Shown here one piece after another: positions 1-7,871 of a stretch of DNA of 29,272 nucleotides. The notes beneath the pieces are model-generated. The model was given only the letters and a program-made list of their open reading frames with translations. It did not search any database and had not been told where the DNA came from. The DNA lies in assembly GCA_050049355.1 (NCBI GenBank), contig JASFWK010000014.1, forward strand, positions 1-29,272. The letters run 5' to 3'. A program made the position numbers and the translations under genes. Positions within the stretch are counted from its first letter, which is position 1, and each line of letters begins with the position of its first letter. This stretch comes from JASFWK01 sp050049355. GTDB lineage: Bacteria; Chloroflexota; Anaerolineae; B4-G1; DUEL01.

Positions 1-509
1 TCGAAGGGCGCCACCAGATAGGCCTCCATGGGAGCCTCGGGGTCCGACTTGTAGCGCACGTACAGCTTGCGTTTCTGGTGGATGGCTTGTCTCACCGTCT
101 CCACCACCTGGCTGACATTCAGTTCTACCGCCATGGCCATCGCTGCCCTGACCTGCGCCGGGCTGTCGGCCTGGAGGATCTGTCCGCGTGCCGCCTCGGC
201 CGCCTCACGGTTCTCGATCTGATCCACTGTTGCCAATGCCTCGGCCTTGCTCTGGCTCAGTCTGGCCTCGAAGCCGGTGAGCGAGATACGGATCTCTTCG
301 ATGCGGTCTACCACGGGAAGCAGCACCAGCAGCGCCAGTGCTACAATGAGCACCCATCGGCTGTTGGTGCCCAGGTCCCGTTCGCCCAGGCCGACTGTCG
401 TCTCATAGACCACGAAGACGAGGACCAAGAAGACCAGGAATGTGAGCGCGATCTTGGGGAGCCAGACGCGCAGCGGCTGGTCCCTCTGATCTGATCTTTC
501 GTTGGCCAT
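1..509 (-). CDS. Partial two-pass membrane protein of unknown function (3' end outside window)
   Basis: The reading frame begins at an ATG on the minus strand (complement of 507-509). A strong AAGGAGGT ribosome site (complement of 517-524) lies 7 nt upstream. It stays open to the window edge, so about 169 N-terminal residues are visible and the C-terminus is missing. After a short polar start there is a hydrophobic helix around residues 19-35 (ALTFLVFLVLVFVV), a loop, and a second helix around 52-66 (VLIVALALLVLLPVV). A Glu/Ala-rich, probably helical cytoplasmic part follows. The last visible stretch (KLYVRYKSDPEAPMEAYLVAPF) loosely resembles the start of a WYL-type beta domain, but that is a guess from a few residues. 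The family is not identified. No other gene of its transcript is visible. Confidence 0.75.
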   Translation of the reverse strand, partial: MANERSDQRDQPLRVWLPKIALTFLVFLVLVFVVYETTVGLGERDLGTNSRWVLIVALALLVLLPVVDRIEEIRISLTGFEARLSQSKAEALATVDQIENREAAEAARGQILQADSPAQVRAAMAMAVELNVSQVVETVRQAIHQKRKLYVRYKSDPEAPMEAYLVAPF

Positions 510-670
510 CGAACGCACCTCCTTGGCTGAGCAGATTCAAGCGTCTCAGCCACTGCTTACCATTATACCTCTCTTCTGGCGTTGAGCAATTGGTGATGTG
601 ACTGGTGAGATCTTGGTTTCAGCGAAGGGACGGCGCGGGGGAGGGGCCTGCAAACCTCAATAGAATGACC

Positions 671-699
671 AGGGCCGCCTCCATAGCGGAGGCGGCCCT
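671..699 (-). terminator. GC-rich hairpin downstream of the PDHAG-repeat protein gene
   Basis: The two 12-nt arms (671-682 and 688-699) are perfect reverse complements around a 5-nt loop. The hairpin lies 35 nt past the stop codon at 734. On the minus strand the bases that follow are only moderately T-rich, so termination efficiency is uncertain. Confidence 0.6.
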
Positions 700-733
700 G
701 GCAACTACGTGATCACCCGATTGCTGCGTCTGG

Positions 734-1690
734 CTAGTCCCTGTTCTTCGGGCCAGCATGGTCGGGCGGACCGGCGTGGTCAGGAGGACCAGCGTGATCG
801 GGTGGGCCAGCGTGGTCGGGTGGACCGGCGTGATCGGGTCGACCGGCGTGATCGGGTCGACCAGCATGATCGGGCGGGCCAGCGTGGTCAGGTCGACCGG
901 CATGGTCGGGCGGACCAGCGCGATTGCCTCGGCCCTTGCCTATGACATGCCCTACACCGACGATGGAGGGGCGACCGTATTCTCGGAACAATTCGCCCAT
1001 CCCGGTCCCGGATTGGAAAGCTTCTACCAATTCCCCTACTGTCACGTCTTCGAACTCGGCTGCCATGGCATACAGCTTGACCAGCACACCGAATCCCATG
1101 CCAAGCTGGTGATAATTGGCGATCTCATTGCCGGGCTGAACCAGGTTGCCCTCTTCGTCCAGCTTCCAGTCAACTGCCAGTGTCTCTAAGGCTTCGCGCA
1201 GGCCCTCGACGTCGTCAGGTTCCTCGACAATGATCGTGATGGTCTCGTCATCTTCTGTCGTGGCCTCGAAAGTACCATCTTCGTTCTCAGCAGTGACTGT
1301 CACGGGTACGGCGCCCTCGGTGTCACAATCTGTCCAAGTCCAGGTGTCGCCCTCCTCATCGTAGAGAGCGCATCCCTCCGTGGCTTCAAGCGCTTCCATC
1401 AGGTCTTCGACGGTCACATCTCCGAAGTACACCCCAAGCAGGGCGGTGATCGGGTGGTCGTACTCACCGTCGTCCAGAGACACTGTGCACAGACTGCCAT
1501 CCCCTGTGTCAATGGTCACTATCCCTGTCTCTTCGTCTACGTCCACAACGATCCCGGAGACGCTCTCGCCCTCGCAGGGGAGGATCTCGTCCTCAGGATC
1601 CTGGGCGACGACGGGCGCGGCGACAGCCAGCAGCAGGGCCAAGACCAGCAAAGGGATTGTCTTCCTTCCGACTACTCTCCTCGCGTGCAT
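734..1690 (-). CDS. Exported acidic protein with C-terminal PDHAG(P/R) hexapeptide repeats
   Basis: The start is an ATG at 1690 with an AAAGGAGGTGAC ribosome site directly upstream. The protein has 318 residues. It opens with a classical signal peptide: basic HARRVVGRK, a hydrophobic core to about residue 27, and likely cleavage near VVA-QD. The mature part is strongly acidic. A first domain (about 38-75, SGIVVDVDEETGIVTIDTG) looks like a small beta domain similar to DUF5666-type folds. Two related helical motifs follow: LLGVYFGDVTVEDLMEALEA near 85-104, and VLVKLYAMAAEFEDVTVGEL near 206-225 continuing into VEAFQSGTGMGELFREYG. The last 60 residues are nine PDHAG(P/R) units, Pro/Asp/His-rich and probably disordered. 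The function is unknown. Signal peptide and repeats are seen directly; secretion to the cell surface is inferred. It is divergent from the lipoprotein gene at 1876. Confidence 0.85.
   Translation of the reverse strand: MHARRVVGRKTIPLLVLALLLAVAAPVVAQDPEDEILPCEGESVSGIVVDVDEETGIVTIDTGDGSLCTVSLDDGEYDHPITALLGVYFGDVTVEDLMEALEATEGCALYDEEGDTWTWTDCDTEGAVPVTVTAENEDGTFEATTEDDETITIIVEEPDDVEGLREALETLAVDWKLDEEGNLVQPGNEIANYHQLGMGFGVLVKLYAMAAEFEDVTVGELVEAFQSGTGMGELFREYGRPSIVGVGHVIGKGRGNRAGPPDHAGRPDHAGPPDHAGRPDHAGRPDHAGPPDHAGPPDHAGPPDHAGPPDHAGPKNRD
753..914 (-). repeat. Nine tandem 18-bp units encoding PDHAG(P/R)
   Basis: Nine in-frame 18-bp units run without interruption from 753 to 914, and each encodes one hexapeptide. 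Units differ at a few synonymous or P/R-changing positions, for example GGCGTGGTC versus GGCGTGATC. Expansion is therefore by slippage or recombination under coding constraint. The opposite strand also shows open frames here, but these are by-products of the repeat. Confidence 0.9.
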
Positions 1691-1746
1691 TTTGTCACCT
1701 CCTTTTGTTCAACGAGAGGTCGACTATCAGGTTGCCTCGCGCATCT

Positions 1747-1752
1747 ATTATA
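1747..1752 (-). promoter_or_regulatory. Probable -10 box for the PDHAG-repeat protein gene
   Basis: On the minus strand the sequence reads TATAAT, about 57 nt upstream of the ATG at 1690. No convincing -35 hexamer sits 16-18 nt upstream, so the promoter is tentative. The same 185-bp spacer must hold the promoter of the divergent lipoprotein gene. Confidence 0.4.
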
Positions 1753-1875
1753 ACGCATGATTGGGCTGTGGGTTACGTCTGTGTGAGGGGACTTATGTAC
1801 CATTGTCGTACCTCTGCGGAGGTATCCGCGTTTACATAGTTGGGCCTGAGTCCTAATATTGAGGGGAGATCTACC

Positions 1876-2808
1876 ATGCGACCTCTGCTCTTGCTGCTGC
1901 TGGTCTCTATCACCGCCTGTTCATCCGCGGTTTCACCGTCCCGCCTCCCTTCCGCCTCGGCAGAGCCGACCTACACCGGTCTCGGCCTCAACGCTCTACA
2001 TGCCTACCAGGCTACTCTTGAATTGCGTTTCGAGGGCGATTTCCAGTGGGCCTACCATCTGACGACTCGCGCCAATGGGGATGTCGTGGAGCATCGTCTC
2101 CATCTGGAAGGGGTGACCGGTGCGCGCAATCCCGGTGACGTGCGCGTGGTGATGGAGGGCGATACTGTCAAGATGCGCGGTTCTGGAACCGACGGTGAGT
2201 GCTGGCAGTTTCCCCGGGATCTTGATCTGACGCCGGCCTTCCTGACCCCGGACGATCTGATCGACCCAGAGGGGTTTGAGGATCCTTTTGTCAACCTCGG
2301 CGCCGAGACCATCGCCGGTGTTGAGGTCGCTCATTATGCCCTAAGCCAGGCGAAACTCGGCGATTGGCGTGACGTAGAGGTGGATCTCTGGCTGGACGTG
2401 GTTACAGATGCCGCACTGCGCTATGACCTGCGCGCCGTCGGACCGGATCCGCTCTTTGGGACCGATGAAGGTGTTCTCTCGGGGCGTTTCCTGGTAGGCG
2501 AAGTCGGGCCGCAGATGATCGAGCCCGTCGAGGGATGCGAGATCGATCTGCCGCTGCCGCCCAACGCTACTCGGCTGACCAAGCTGCCGGGTGGACTGGT
2601 CACCTTCGAAAGTGTGAGCAGACCTGCCGAGATCGTCGGTTTCTACCAGGCCGAGCTGCCGTTGGCAGGGTGGGAGGCGATCGCGCAGCCGGAGGGCGGT
2701 GCCGAATCTATCCTGTTGAGCTACCGCCGAGGAGGGCAGAGGCTGGAGATCAACGTTGAGATGGGCGGTGAGCGTGCCTATGTCGAGCTATTCGTTGGTG
2801 AAGAGTGA
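1876..2808 (+). CDS. Lipoprotein of unknown function
   Basis: The ATG at 1876 is preferred over an in-frame TTG at 1840 because a GAGGGGA ribosome site precedes it and it begins exactly at a lipoprotein signal peptide. MRPLLLLLLVSITAC has a lipobox ITAC with Cys15, followed by a Ser/Pro-rich tether. The mature protein is about 295 residues. Residues about 40-215 (VEHRLHLEGV, WRDVEVDLWLD) alternate beta strands in the manner of LolA/LppX-like lipid-binding lipoproteins; that is a fold-level impression only. The C-terminal 80 residues (PPNATRL ... GFYQAELPLAGWEA) match a pattern that I associate with small lipoprotein-borne domains in Chloroflexota. It is expected on the outer face of the cytoplasmic membrane. 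It is divergent from the gene ending at 734 and is followed by the FecR pair. Confidence 0.85.
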   Translation: MRPLLLLLLVSITACSSAVSPSRLPSASAEPTYTGLGLNALHAYQATLELRFEGDFQWAYHLTTRANGDVVEHRLHLEGVTGARNPGDVRVVMEGDTVKMRGSGTDGECWQFPRDLDLTPAFLTPDDLIDPEGFEDPFVNLGAETIAGVEVAHYALSQAKLGDWRDVEVDLWLDVVTDAALRYDLRAVGPDPLFGTDEGVLSGRFLVGEVGPQMIEPVEGCEIDLPLPPNATRLTKLPGGLVTFESVSRPAEIVGFYQAELPLAGWEAIAQPEGGAESILLSYRRGGQRLEINVEMGGERAYVELFVGEE

Positions 2809-2888
2809 TTCCGAACGGACGGCAAAGCCGTATCTAAGCTCCGGTCTCCTCGTTATACAGGGTGAACCACCTGTCAAGTGAGGATAGA

Positions 2889-3146
2889 ATGGAATGTCAA
2901 GGTGCTGTGGCGGGAACGGCTGAATCGCTTGCTGCGCGACTAGTTGCCCTGGAGGAACCCTGGAAGAGCCGGTTCCTCGGCCTGGTGGCCGACTGGGCCA
3001 CAGGTCAGGATTGGGATGGACGGTTGCCAACGCAGAAAGAAGTGGTAAAATGGCTGGGTGATTGGGCTCTGTATCGAAGAGTAGCTCTGTTATTGAAGAT
3101 ATGGATGGAGGGAGGGGAGAGCTGGTCAGAGGAGATCGATAGATGA
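2889..3146 (+). CDS. Small protein of unknown function, translationally coupled to the FecR-domain gene
   Basis: The frame is open from a GTG at 2862, but the ATG at 2889 has the better upstream site (TGAGGA), giving 85 residues. No signal peptide or membrane helix is present. The sequence is helical and Trp-rich (LAARLVALEEPWKSRFLGLV, VVKWLGDWALYRRV). The stop codon overlaps the next start in an ATGA arrangement at 3143-3146, so the two products are probably made together. In related systems the gene before a FecR-domain anti-sigma protein is usually an ECF sigma factor. This protein is too short for that and has no recognisable sigma-2 or sigma-4 motif. It may be an adaptor or a reduced regulator. 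The function is not known. Confidence 0.7.
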   Translation: MECQGAVAGTAESLAARLVALEEPWKSRFLGLVADWATGQDWDGRLPTQKEVVKWLGDWALYRRVALLLKIWMEGGESWSEEIDR

Positions 3147-4393
3147 AGCGAGACCTGAGCGAAGCACTGGAAGAGGGCCTGACCCTCTTGGAGGGGGAAC
3201 AGGCTACTCTGGAGGAGTGTCTGGCACGCTATCCAGAGTACGCCGCAGAACTACGGCCCCTTCTCAAGCTTGCTCTGAACATACGGCGTGTTCCGCTCCC
3301 AGTGCCCGGTCACGGAGCCTTCGCCGCCGGGAAACGCCGCATGCTGGATGCATTGGCTGAGAAGAAGCGCGAGCCCATCAAGCCCTCCTCAACTCTTGGC
3401 TGGTATGTGCGGAGGGTGGTCGCTCTGTTCGCGACGGTTGGGAGGCAAACAGGATTGAGACGCAGGCGCGCTCTTCGAATTGCCTTGGCGGGAGGGATGG
3501 CTCTTGTGCTACTTCTCCTCGGAATCCTCCTTCTTTCATCCCGACCTCGGACGGCTGTCCCTGCGATGGCTGCCGTGGACCAGGTGGATGGTGTGGTGGA
3601 GGTCTTGCCCGCCGACAGCGATGTCTGGCACCGGGTCTCGGGTGGCGAGCGGCTGGAGGTGGGAGACAGAATCCGTACGGGCTCCGTTTCCACGGTCACG
3701 CTGCTCTTCTTCGATGGCAGCAGGACGGATCTTGGGGCTGAGGCCGACGTAACTGTCGTCCAGATCTCTTCGGATCGGGGTGGGGAAAGCAGGGTCATCG
3801 TCCTGCGTCAGTGGCTGGGGCGAACCTACAGCAGAGTGCAGGCCCTGCCTGATACTGACTCTCGCTTCGAGATCGAGACACCCTCGGCGTCCATAGCGGT
3901 GCGGGGGACGGAGTTCGCCGTAGCGGTGGAGGCCGATGGCGCCACCAGTGTGGCTGTGGTTGAGGGACTCGTAGAGGTAGTGGCCGAGGAGACGGCTGTC
4001 GCGGTTTCGTCTGGATACGAGGTGGTAATCCAGCCAGAACAGCCTCCCACGCAGGTCCATCCCATGTCTATCATGACGCCAACGTTGGAGCCAAGGGGGA
4101 TGATTGAACCCACTCCACCTCCGCCGGCCTCGTTTGAGGAGAGGCCGCCCCCGAGACGTATTCACCACCCGCGCCACGATCGAGGGCATCCCGAGCATCC
4201 CGGGCGTCCTGAGCCGCCAGGGCGCCCAGAGGCTCCAGGGCGCCCAGAGACTCCGGGACGCCCTGAACACCCTGAACATCCTGAACATCCGGAACACCCA
4301 GAGCACCCGGAACACCCAGAGCATCCCGAGCATCCGGAACACCCAGAGCATCCCGAGCATCCGGAACAGTCAAGGCGTCCAAGGGATCGGTGA
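3143..4393 (+). CDS. FecR-domain membrane protein (anti-sigma-like) with His/Pro/Glu repeat tail
   Basis: The ATG at 3143 overlaps the upstream stop codon (ATGA) and has an AGGAG site. The protein has 416 residues. The N-terminal part (1-75) contains LEECLARYPEYAAELRPLL, the short helical segment common before the membrane helix in DUF5667/FecR-like anti-sigma proteins. A single transmembrane helix lies at about 112-132 after RRRR. The extracytoplasmic FecR domain spans about 145-295, with the typical GDRIRTGSVSTVTLLFFDGS strand pair and the TPSASIAVRGTEFAVAV motif. A Pro-rich linker leads to three RPExPG hexapeptides and then eleven HPE tripeptides. FecR proteins pass an external signal to a sigma factor, but no sigma gene is adjacent, so its partner is unknown. 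The tail could bind metals or the cell wall; that is inference. An intrinsic terminator follows at 4474. Confidence 0.88.
   Translation: MKRDLSEALEEGLTLLEGEQATLEECLARYPEYAAELRPLLKLALNIRRVPLPVPGHGAFAAGKRRMLDALAEKKREPIKPSSTLGWYVRRVVALFATVGRQTGLRRRRALRIALAGGMALVLLLLGILLLSSRPRTAVPAMAAVDQVDGVVEVLPADSDVWHRVSGGERLEVGDRIRTGSVSTVTLLFFDGSRTDLGAEADVTVVQISSDRGGESRVIVLRQWLGRTYSRVQALPDTDSRFEIETPSASIAVRGTEFAVAVEADGATSVAVVEGLVEVVAEETAVAVSSGYEVVIQPEQPPTQVHPMSIMTPTLEPRGMIEPTPPPPASFEERPPPRRIHHPRHDRGHPEHPGRPEPPGRPEAPGRPETPGRPEHPEHPEHPEHPEHPEHPEHPEHPEHPEHPEHPEQSRRPRDR
4268..4366 (+). repeat. Eleven tandem 9-bp units encoding HPE
   Basis: Eleven in-frame 9-bp units, each His-Pro-Glu, use mixed synonymous codons (CAC/CAT, CCA/CCC/CCG/CCT, GAA/GAG). 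Superimposed is a perfect 27-bp tandem duplication, 4313-4339 = 4340-4366, so at least the last expansion step was recent. Immediately upstream (about 4203-4256) are three 18-bp units encoding RPEPPG, RPEAPG and RPETPG. Confidence 0.92.
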
Positions 4394-4473
4394 TCGCGCC
4401 AGCTGTTTGAGATTCGCGCCTGGTCGGCGAGGTGGTCGCCAGACCGTTGCCGGGAGATTGCACAGAAACCCTT

Positions 4474-4498
4474 CCCAGACGACAAGTCTGGGTTTTTT
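4474..4498 (+). terminator. Intrinsic terminator of the FecR-domain operon
   Basis: CCCAGAC (4474-4480), a GACAA loop and GTCTGGG (4486-4492) form a perfect 7-bp stem. Six T residues follow directly (4493-4498). This is a textbook intrinsic terminator 81 nt past the FecR stop codon. Confidence 0.92.
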
Positions 4499-4660
4499 CG
4501 ACGGTTGTGAAGGGGGATCGCTCACAGGGTGTGCGAAGACAATTGTTGCGTATGCTCTTTGAATGATCGTCCGGAGTGTGTGCACTCCAGATCGTCGCTT
4601 TGGTTGGGACCGAGGTATTTCGGGAGATAGATCATGTCAACCGGCGCGTGCGCGCGAGGT
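4499..4660. other. Intergenic stretch with a small hairpin between direct repeats
   Basis: No gene is supported here. The only structure noticed is GGAGTG-TGTG-CACTCC (4573-4588), flanked on both sides by GATCGTC (4565-4571 and 4590-4596). It lies about 70 nt upstream of the valS promoter and could be an operator or chance. Confidence 0.4.
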
Positions 4661-4689
4661 TTGACAACACGGCTCGGCGGTGGTAGAAT
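4661..4689 (+). promoter_or_regulatory. Strong sigma70-type promoter of the valS T-box transcript
   Basis: A consensus TTGACA (4661-4666) is separated by 17 nt from TAGAAT (4684-4689). Transcription should start near 4696, giving a leader of about 400 nt before valS. Confidence 0.88.
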
Positions 4690-4696
4690 GGGTCTA

Positions 4697-5035
4697 CTAA
4701 CAAGCCAGATATCGCAATCACTTGAACGACGAGGATCAGGAGGAGTAGGTCGGTACGGATCTGGTGAACCGGCCCACAGGGCCGGATAGAGAGGGGGGTC
4801 ACTGGCTGCAAGCCCCCTGCAGCGCCGCCGGCCGAAGGTCGCCTGGGAGTCGAGGGGGCGAACCGGGACCTGCCCATAGGGGTAGTCCTGGATAGGCCCC
4901 TCCGGGTCCGCCCGTTACGGCGGAAGCCCTTAGCCGCTTGAGGCGGGTGAGGGCTGGTGAGGGCGCCGGCGAAGCCGGCGAACCAGGGTGGTACCGCGGA
5001 GTTGCCCCTTCCGTCCCTGGACGGAAGGGGCTTTT
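4697..5035 (+). promoter_or_regulatory. T-box riboswitch leader of valS
   Basis: The conserved T-box sequence AGGGTGGTACCGCG lies at 4985-4998, just before a strong terminator hairpin. Uncharged tRNA pairs its 3' end with TGGT (4989-4992). The last T implies an A discriminator base, as expected for tRNA-Val. Stem I contains a typical AGAGAG...GGCTGCAAG apical region (about 4786-4812). The valine specifier codon is most likely GTC at 4838-4840 in the 3' arm, but I could not fold the RNA, so that position is tentative. When charged tRNA-Val is plentiful the terminator forms; when uncharged tRNA binds, the antiterminator lets RNA polymerase read into valS. Confidence 0.93.
5004..5035 (+). terminator. 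Regulated terminator of the valS T-box
   Basis: GCCCCTTCCGTC (5004-5015) pairs perfectly with GACGGAAGGGGC (5020-5031) around a 4-nt loop, and TTTT follows. The 5' arm lies directly after the T-box, so it competes with the antiterminator. Confidence 0.92.
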
Positions 5036-5101
5036 GCATGGTAGAAGCGCGAGGATCTGGCGTCTGATAGTTCATGTGAAGGGACAGGAGGAGGAAAGAT
5101 C

Positions 5102-7843
5102 ATGACCGATCATCTGGCAAGAACCTATGACCCCAGCCAGATTGAGGAGCGGCTGTACCGGTGGTGGGAGGAACAGGGTTACTTCCGTCCAGAGAAGCAG
5201 GTCGAATTGGCCTTGGCCTCCGAGGACGGTCCCCGCTGGTGCATCACCCTGCCGCCGCCGAACGTCACCGGGGCGCTGCACCTGGGTCACGCCATGGTCG
5301 CCGCCGTAGAGGACCTGATGACCCGCTACAGCCGCATGCGCGGCCGCGAGACGCTCTTCCTACCTGGAACCGATCACGCCGGCATCGCCACGCAGAACGT
5401 GGTGGAGCGGGAATTGGCTAAGGAAGGGTTGACGCGGCACGACCTGGGACGGGAGAAGTTCATCGAGCGCGTCTGGGAGTGGAAGGAGGTCTATCACCGC
5501 CGCATCACTAACCAGACCAAACGGCTCGGCGTCTCCTGCGATTGGAAGCGGGAGCGCTTCACCCTTGACGAGGATCTGAGCCACGCCGTGCGCACCGCGT
5601 TCGTGCGTCTCTATCGGGAAGGCCTGATCTACCGGGGTACATACTTGGTCAACTGGTGCCCCCGGTGCACCAGCGCAATCTCCGACCTGGAGGTGATTCC
5701 CAAGGAGCGCACCGGCCGCCTCTGGTACATCCGCTACCCCATTCTGAGCGGGGATTGGGATGGCCCTCGGCACGAGTGGGGCAGCGGCAGGTGGGCGGAG
5801 GGTGCGACCGAGTTCGTGGAGATGGCGACCACGCGCCCGGAGACCATTCTGGGCGACACTGCCGTTGCTGTCCATCCCGCGGATCCCCGCTGGAAGCACC
5901 TGATTGGGGAGAACGCTGTGCTGCCAGCCATAGGCCGCCTTCTCCCTATCATAGCCGATGAGGTCGTGGACCCAGAGTTTGGCACCGGTGTGGTGAAGGT
6001 CACCCCCGCGCACGACCCTACGGATAACGAAGTCGGCATCCGGCACGATCTGGAGGCAGTAGACGTGATGACCGACACGGCGCGAATGAACGAGTCAGCC
6101 GGGCCCTACGCCGGTCAGGATCGCGCTGAGTGCCGTGAGAACGTCGTTGCTGACTTCGAGAAGGAGGGGCTGCTCATCAGAGTCGAACCATATGCGCACG
6201 CCGTTGGCACCTGTGAGCGATGTCATACCGACATCGAGCCGCGTGTCTCGACTCAATGGTTCGTGAACGCGAAGCCGCTGGCCGAGGCCGCGATGGAGGT
6301 GGTGCGGAGTGGCGCTACGAGCATCATCCCGGAGCGAGAGGAGAAGCGCTTCTTCCACTGGATGGAGAACATCCGCCCCTGGTGCATTTCCCGCCAACTG
6401 TGGTGGGGGCACCGCATCCCTGTCTGGTACTGTGAGGATTGCGGCGAGTGGACCTGCGAGATGACCGATCCCACCGAGTGTGCCCACTGCGGAAGCGCGA
6501 ACATTCGTCAGGAGGAGGACGTGCTGGATACGTGGTTCTCCTCCGGCCTGTGGCCCTTCTCCACCCTGGGGTGGCCGAATACCGAGGCGGCGGATTATCG
6601 CCGCTACTACCCCACCGACATGCGCGAGACGGCTTACGATATCCTCTTCTTCTGGGTGGCGCGAGAGATGATGCTGGGCATTGAGCTCACCGGCGAGACA
6701 CCCTACAGTACTGTCTACCTGCACGGGATCATCCGCGACGAACATGGGCAGAAGATCAGCAAGTCCATGGAGAACATCGAGCAGTACGATCCACTGAACA
6801 TCATTGACAAGTACGGCTGCGATGCCCTCCGCTATACCCTGTTGACCAGCTCCACACCGGGCCTGGATATGAACCTCGATCCGAGGCGTCTCGAAGGCGC
6901 GCGCAATTTCGGAAACAAGATCTGGCAGGCTGCGAGGTTCGCTCTGATGCATGTTTCAACTTGTGGAGTCCCGATTTCCGAGTTGAATCTGAGACCTGGA
7001 ACCTTGAACCTGGAGCTTCCTGATAGGTGGATCCTCTCGCGTCTGAACCGCCTGGTGCACAGTGTCGACCGTCTATTCGAGTCGCATCAGTACGGCGAAG
7101 CGGGTCGGCAGATCAATGATTTCCTGTGGGGAGAGTTCTGCGACTGGTACCTTGAGGCGAGCAAAGTGCGCCTGTACGATGAGGCGGCAGAGAAGGCAGT
7201 GCCGCTGGCCGTCCTGCTTCACGTCCTGGAGACCGCGCTCCGACTACTGCATCCCTTTATGCCCTTCGTCACAGAGGAACTCTGGCAGGCGCTCCCGGCG
7301 GAGGCACGAGAGGGCGAGGCGTTGATCGTGGCCCCCTGGCCGGAGTTCGACCCGGCCTGGCTGGATGAGGAGGCTGAGGAGCAGATGGGGCTGATGATGG
7401 CGCTCGTTCACTCTATCCGTAACCTACGGGCCGAGTACAACGTGACGCCGGGCAAGCGCATCCCCGCTCTCATCGAGGCGGGCGAGGCTTCCACTACTCT
7501 GGAAGGGCAGCGCGACGTTCTCTGTTCTCTGGCCAAGCTCGATTCCGAGCAGTTGGTGATAGAGCCGGTGCTTGAACAGCCCGAACAGGCGGCTACAGCA
7601 GTGGTGGGAGACGTAGTGGGCTATCTGCCGCTGGCCGGGCTCGTCGATGTCGAGGCTGAGCGCCTGCGCCTCTCCGGGGAGCTTGAGGAGCTGGATGCTC
7701 GAATCGCCCACAGCGAGGATCTGCTGGCGGGTCAGTTCGCCCAGAAGGCCCCGCCCGAGGTCGTCCAGCGGGAGCGGGACAAGCTGGCCGACCTGAAGAA
7801 CACGCGCAAGCAGATGCAGGAGCGGCTGGAGTCATTGAGGTAG
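5102..7843 (+). CDS. valS: Valyl-tRNA synthetase
   Basis: This class I aminoacyl-tRNA synthetase joins valine to tRNA-Val in the cytoplasm and edits mischarged threonine. The ATG at 5102 follows a GGAGGAGG ribosome site. The length of 913 residues fits the family. The ATP-binding HIGH motif appears as PNVTGALHLGHAM (53-65) and the KMSKS loop as KISKS (551-555). The editing domain lies between, with the ATTRPETILGDTAVAVHP motif. Cysteine pairs in WCPRC, CERC, CEDC and CAHC suggest zinc-ribbon insertions of the type seen in many ValRS. The C-terminus (about 848-913) is the coiled-coil tRNA-binding arm typical of ValRS. Expression is controlled by the upstream T-box, and an intrinsic terminator closes the unit at 7872. 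Confidence 0.98.
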   Translation: MTDHLARTYDPSQIEERLYRWWEEQGYFRPEKQVELALASEDGPRWCITLPPPNVTGALHLGHAMVAAVEDLMTRYSRMRGRETLFLPGTDHAGIATQNVVERELAKEGLTRHDLGREKFIERVWEWKEVYHRRITNQTKRLGVSCDWKRERFTLDEDLSHAVRTAFVRLYREGLIYRGTYLVNWCPRCTSAISDLEVIPKERTGRLWYIRYPILSGDWDGPRHEWGSGRWAEGATEFVEMATTRPETILGDTAVAVHPADPRWKHLIGENAVLPAIGRLLPIIADEVVDPEFGTGVVKVTPAHDPTDNEVGIRHDLEAVDVMTDTARMNESAGPYAGQDRAECRENVVADFEKEGLLIRVEPYAHAVGTCERCHTDIEPRVSTQWFVNAKPLAEAAMEVVRSGATSIIPEREEKRFFHWMENIRPWCISRQLWWGHRIPVWYCEDCGEWTCEMTDPTECAHCGSANIRQEEDVLDTWFSSGLWPFSTLGWPNTEAADYRRYYPTDMRETAYDILFFWVAREMMLGIELTGETPYSTVYLHGIIRDEHGQKISKSMENIEQYDPLNIIDKYGCDALRYTLLTSSTPGLDMNLDPRRLEGARNFGNKIWQAARFALMHVSTCGVPISELNLRPGTLNLELPDRWILSRLNRLVHSVDRLFESHQYGEAGRQINDFLWGEFCDWYLEASKVRLYDEAAEKAVPLAVLLHVLETALRLLHPFMPFVTEELWQALPAEAREGEALIVAPWPEFDPAWLDEEAEEQMGLMMALVHSIRNLRAEYNVTPGKRIPALIEAGEASTTLEGQRDVLCSLAKLDSEQLVIEPVLEQPEQAATAVVGDVVGYLPLAGLVDVEAERLRLSGELEELDARIAHSEDLLAGQFAQKAPPEVVQRERDKLADLKNTRKQMQERLESLR

Positions 7844-7871
7844 CATCGGACTGCGCCGCACGATCGAGGAG

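Noticed and set aside
753..914. CRISPR-like array
   Set aside because: The units are contiguous with no unique spacers, and they are in frame with a protein tail.
619..945. Open frames on both strands over the PDHAG repeats (for example 709-945 and 758-1189 on the plus strand)
   Set aside because: They arise from the 18-bp periodicity of the true minus-strand gene and have no ribosome site or family match.
3536..4485. Minus-strand frames opposite the FecR-domain gene, including a Cys-Ser-Gly-rich repeat protein
   Set aside because: They are the reverse reading of the HPE repeats; they have no ribosome site or promoter and the plus-strand gene is well supported.
6095..6952. A 285-residue minus-strand frame inside valS
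   Set aside because: It is antisense to essential catalytic parts of valS, including the KMSKS region, and has no recognisable domain.
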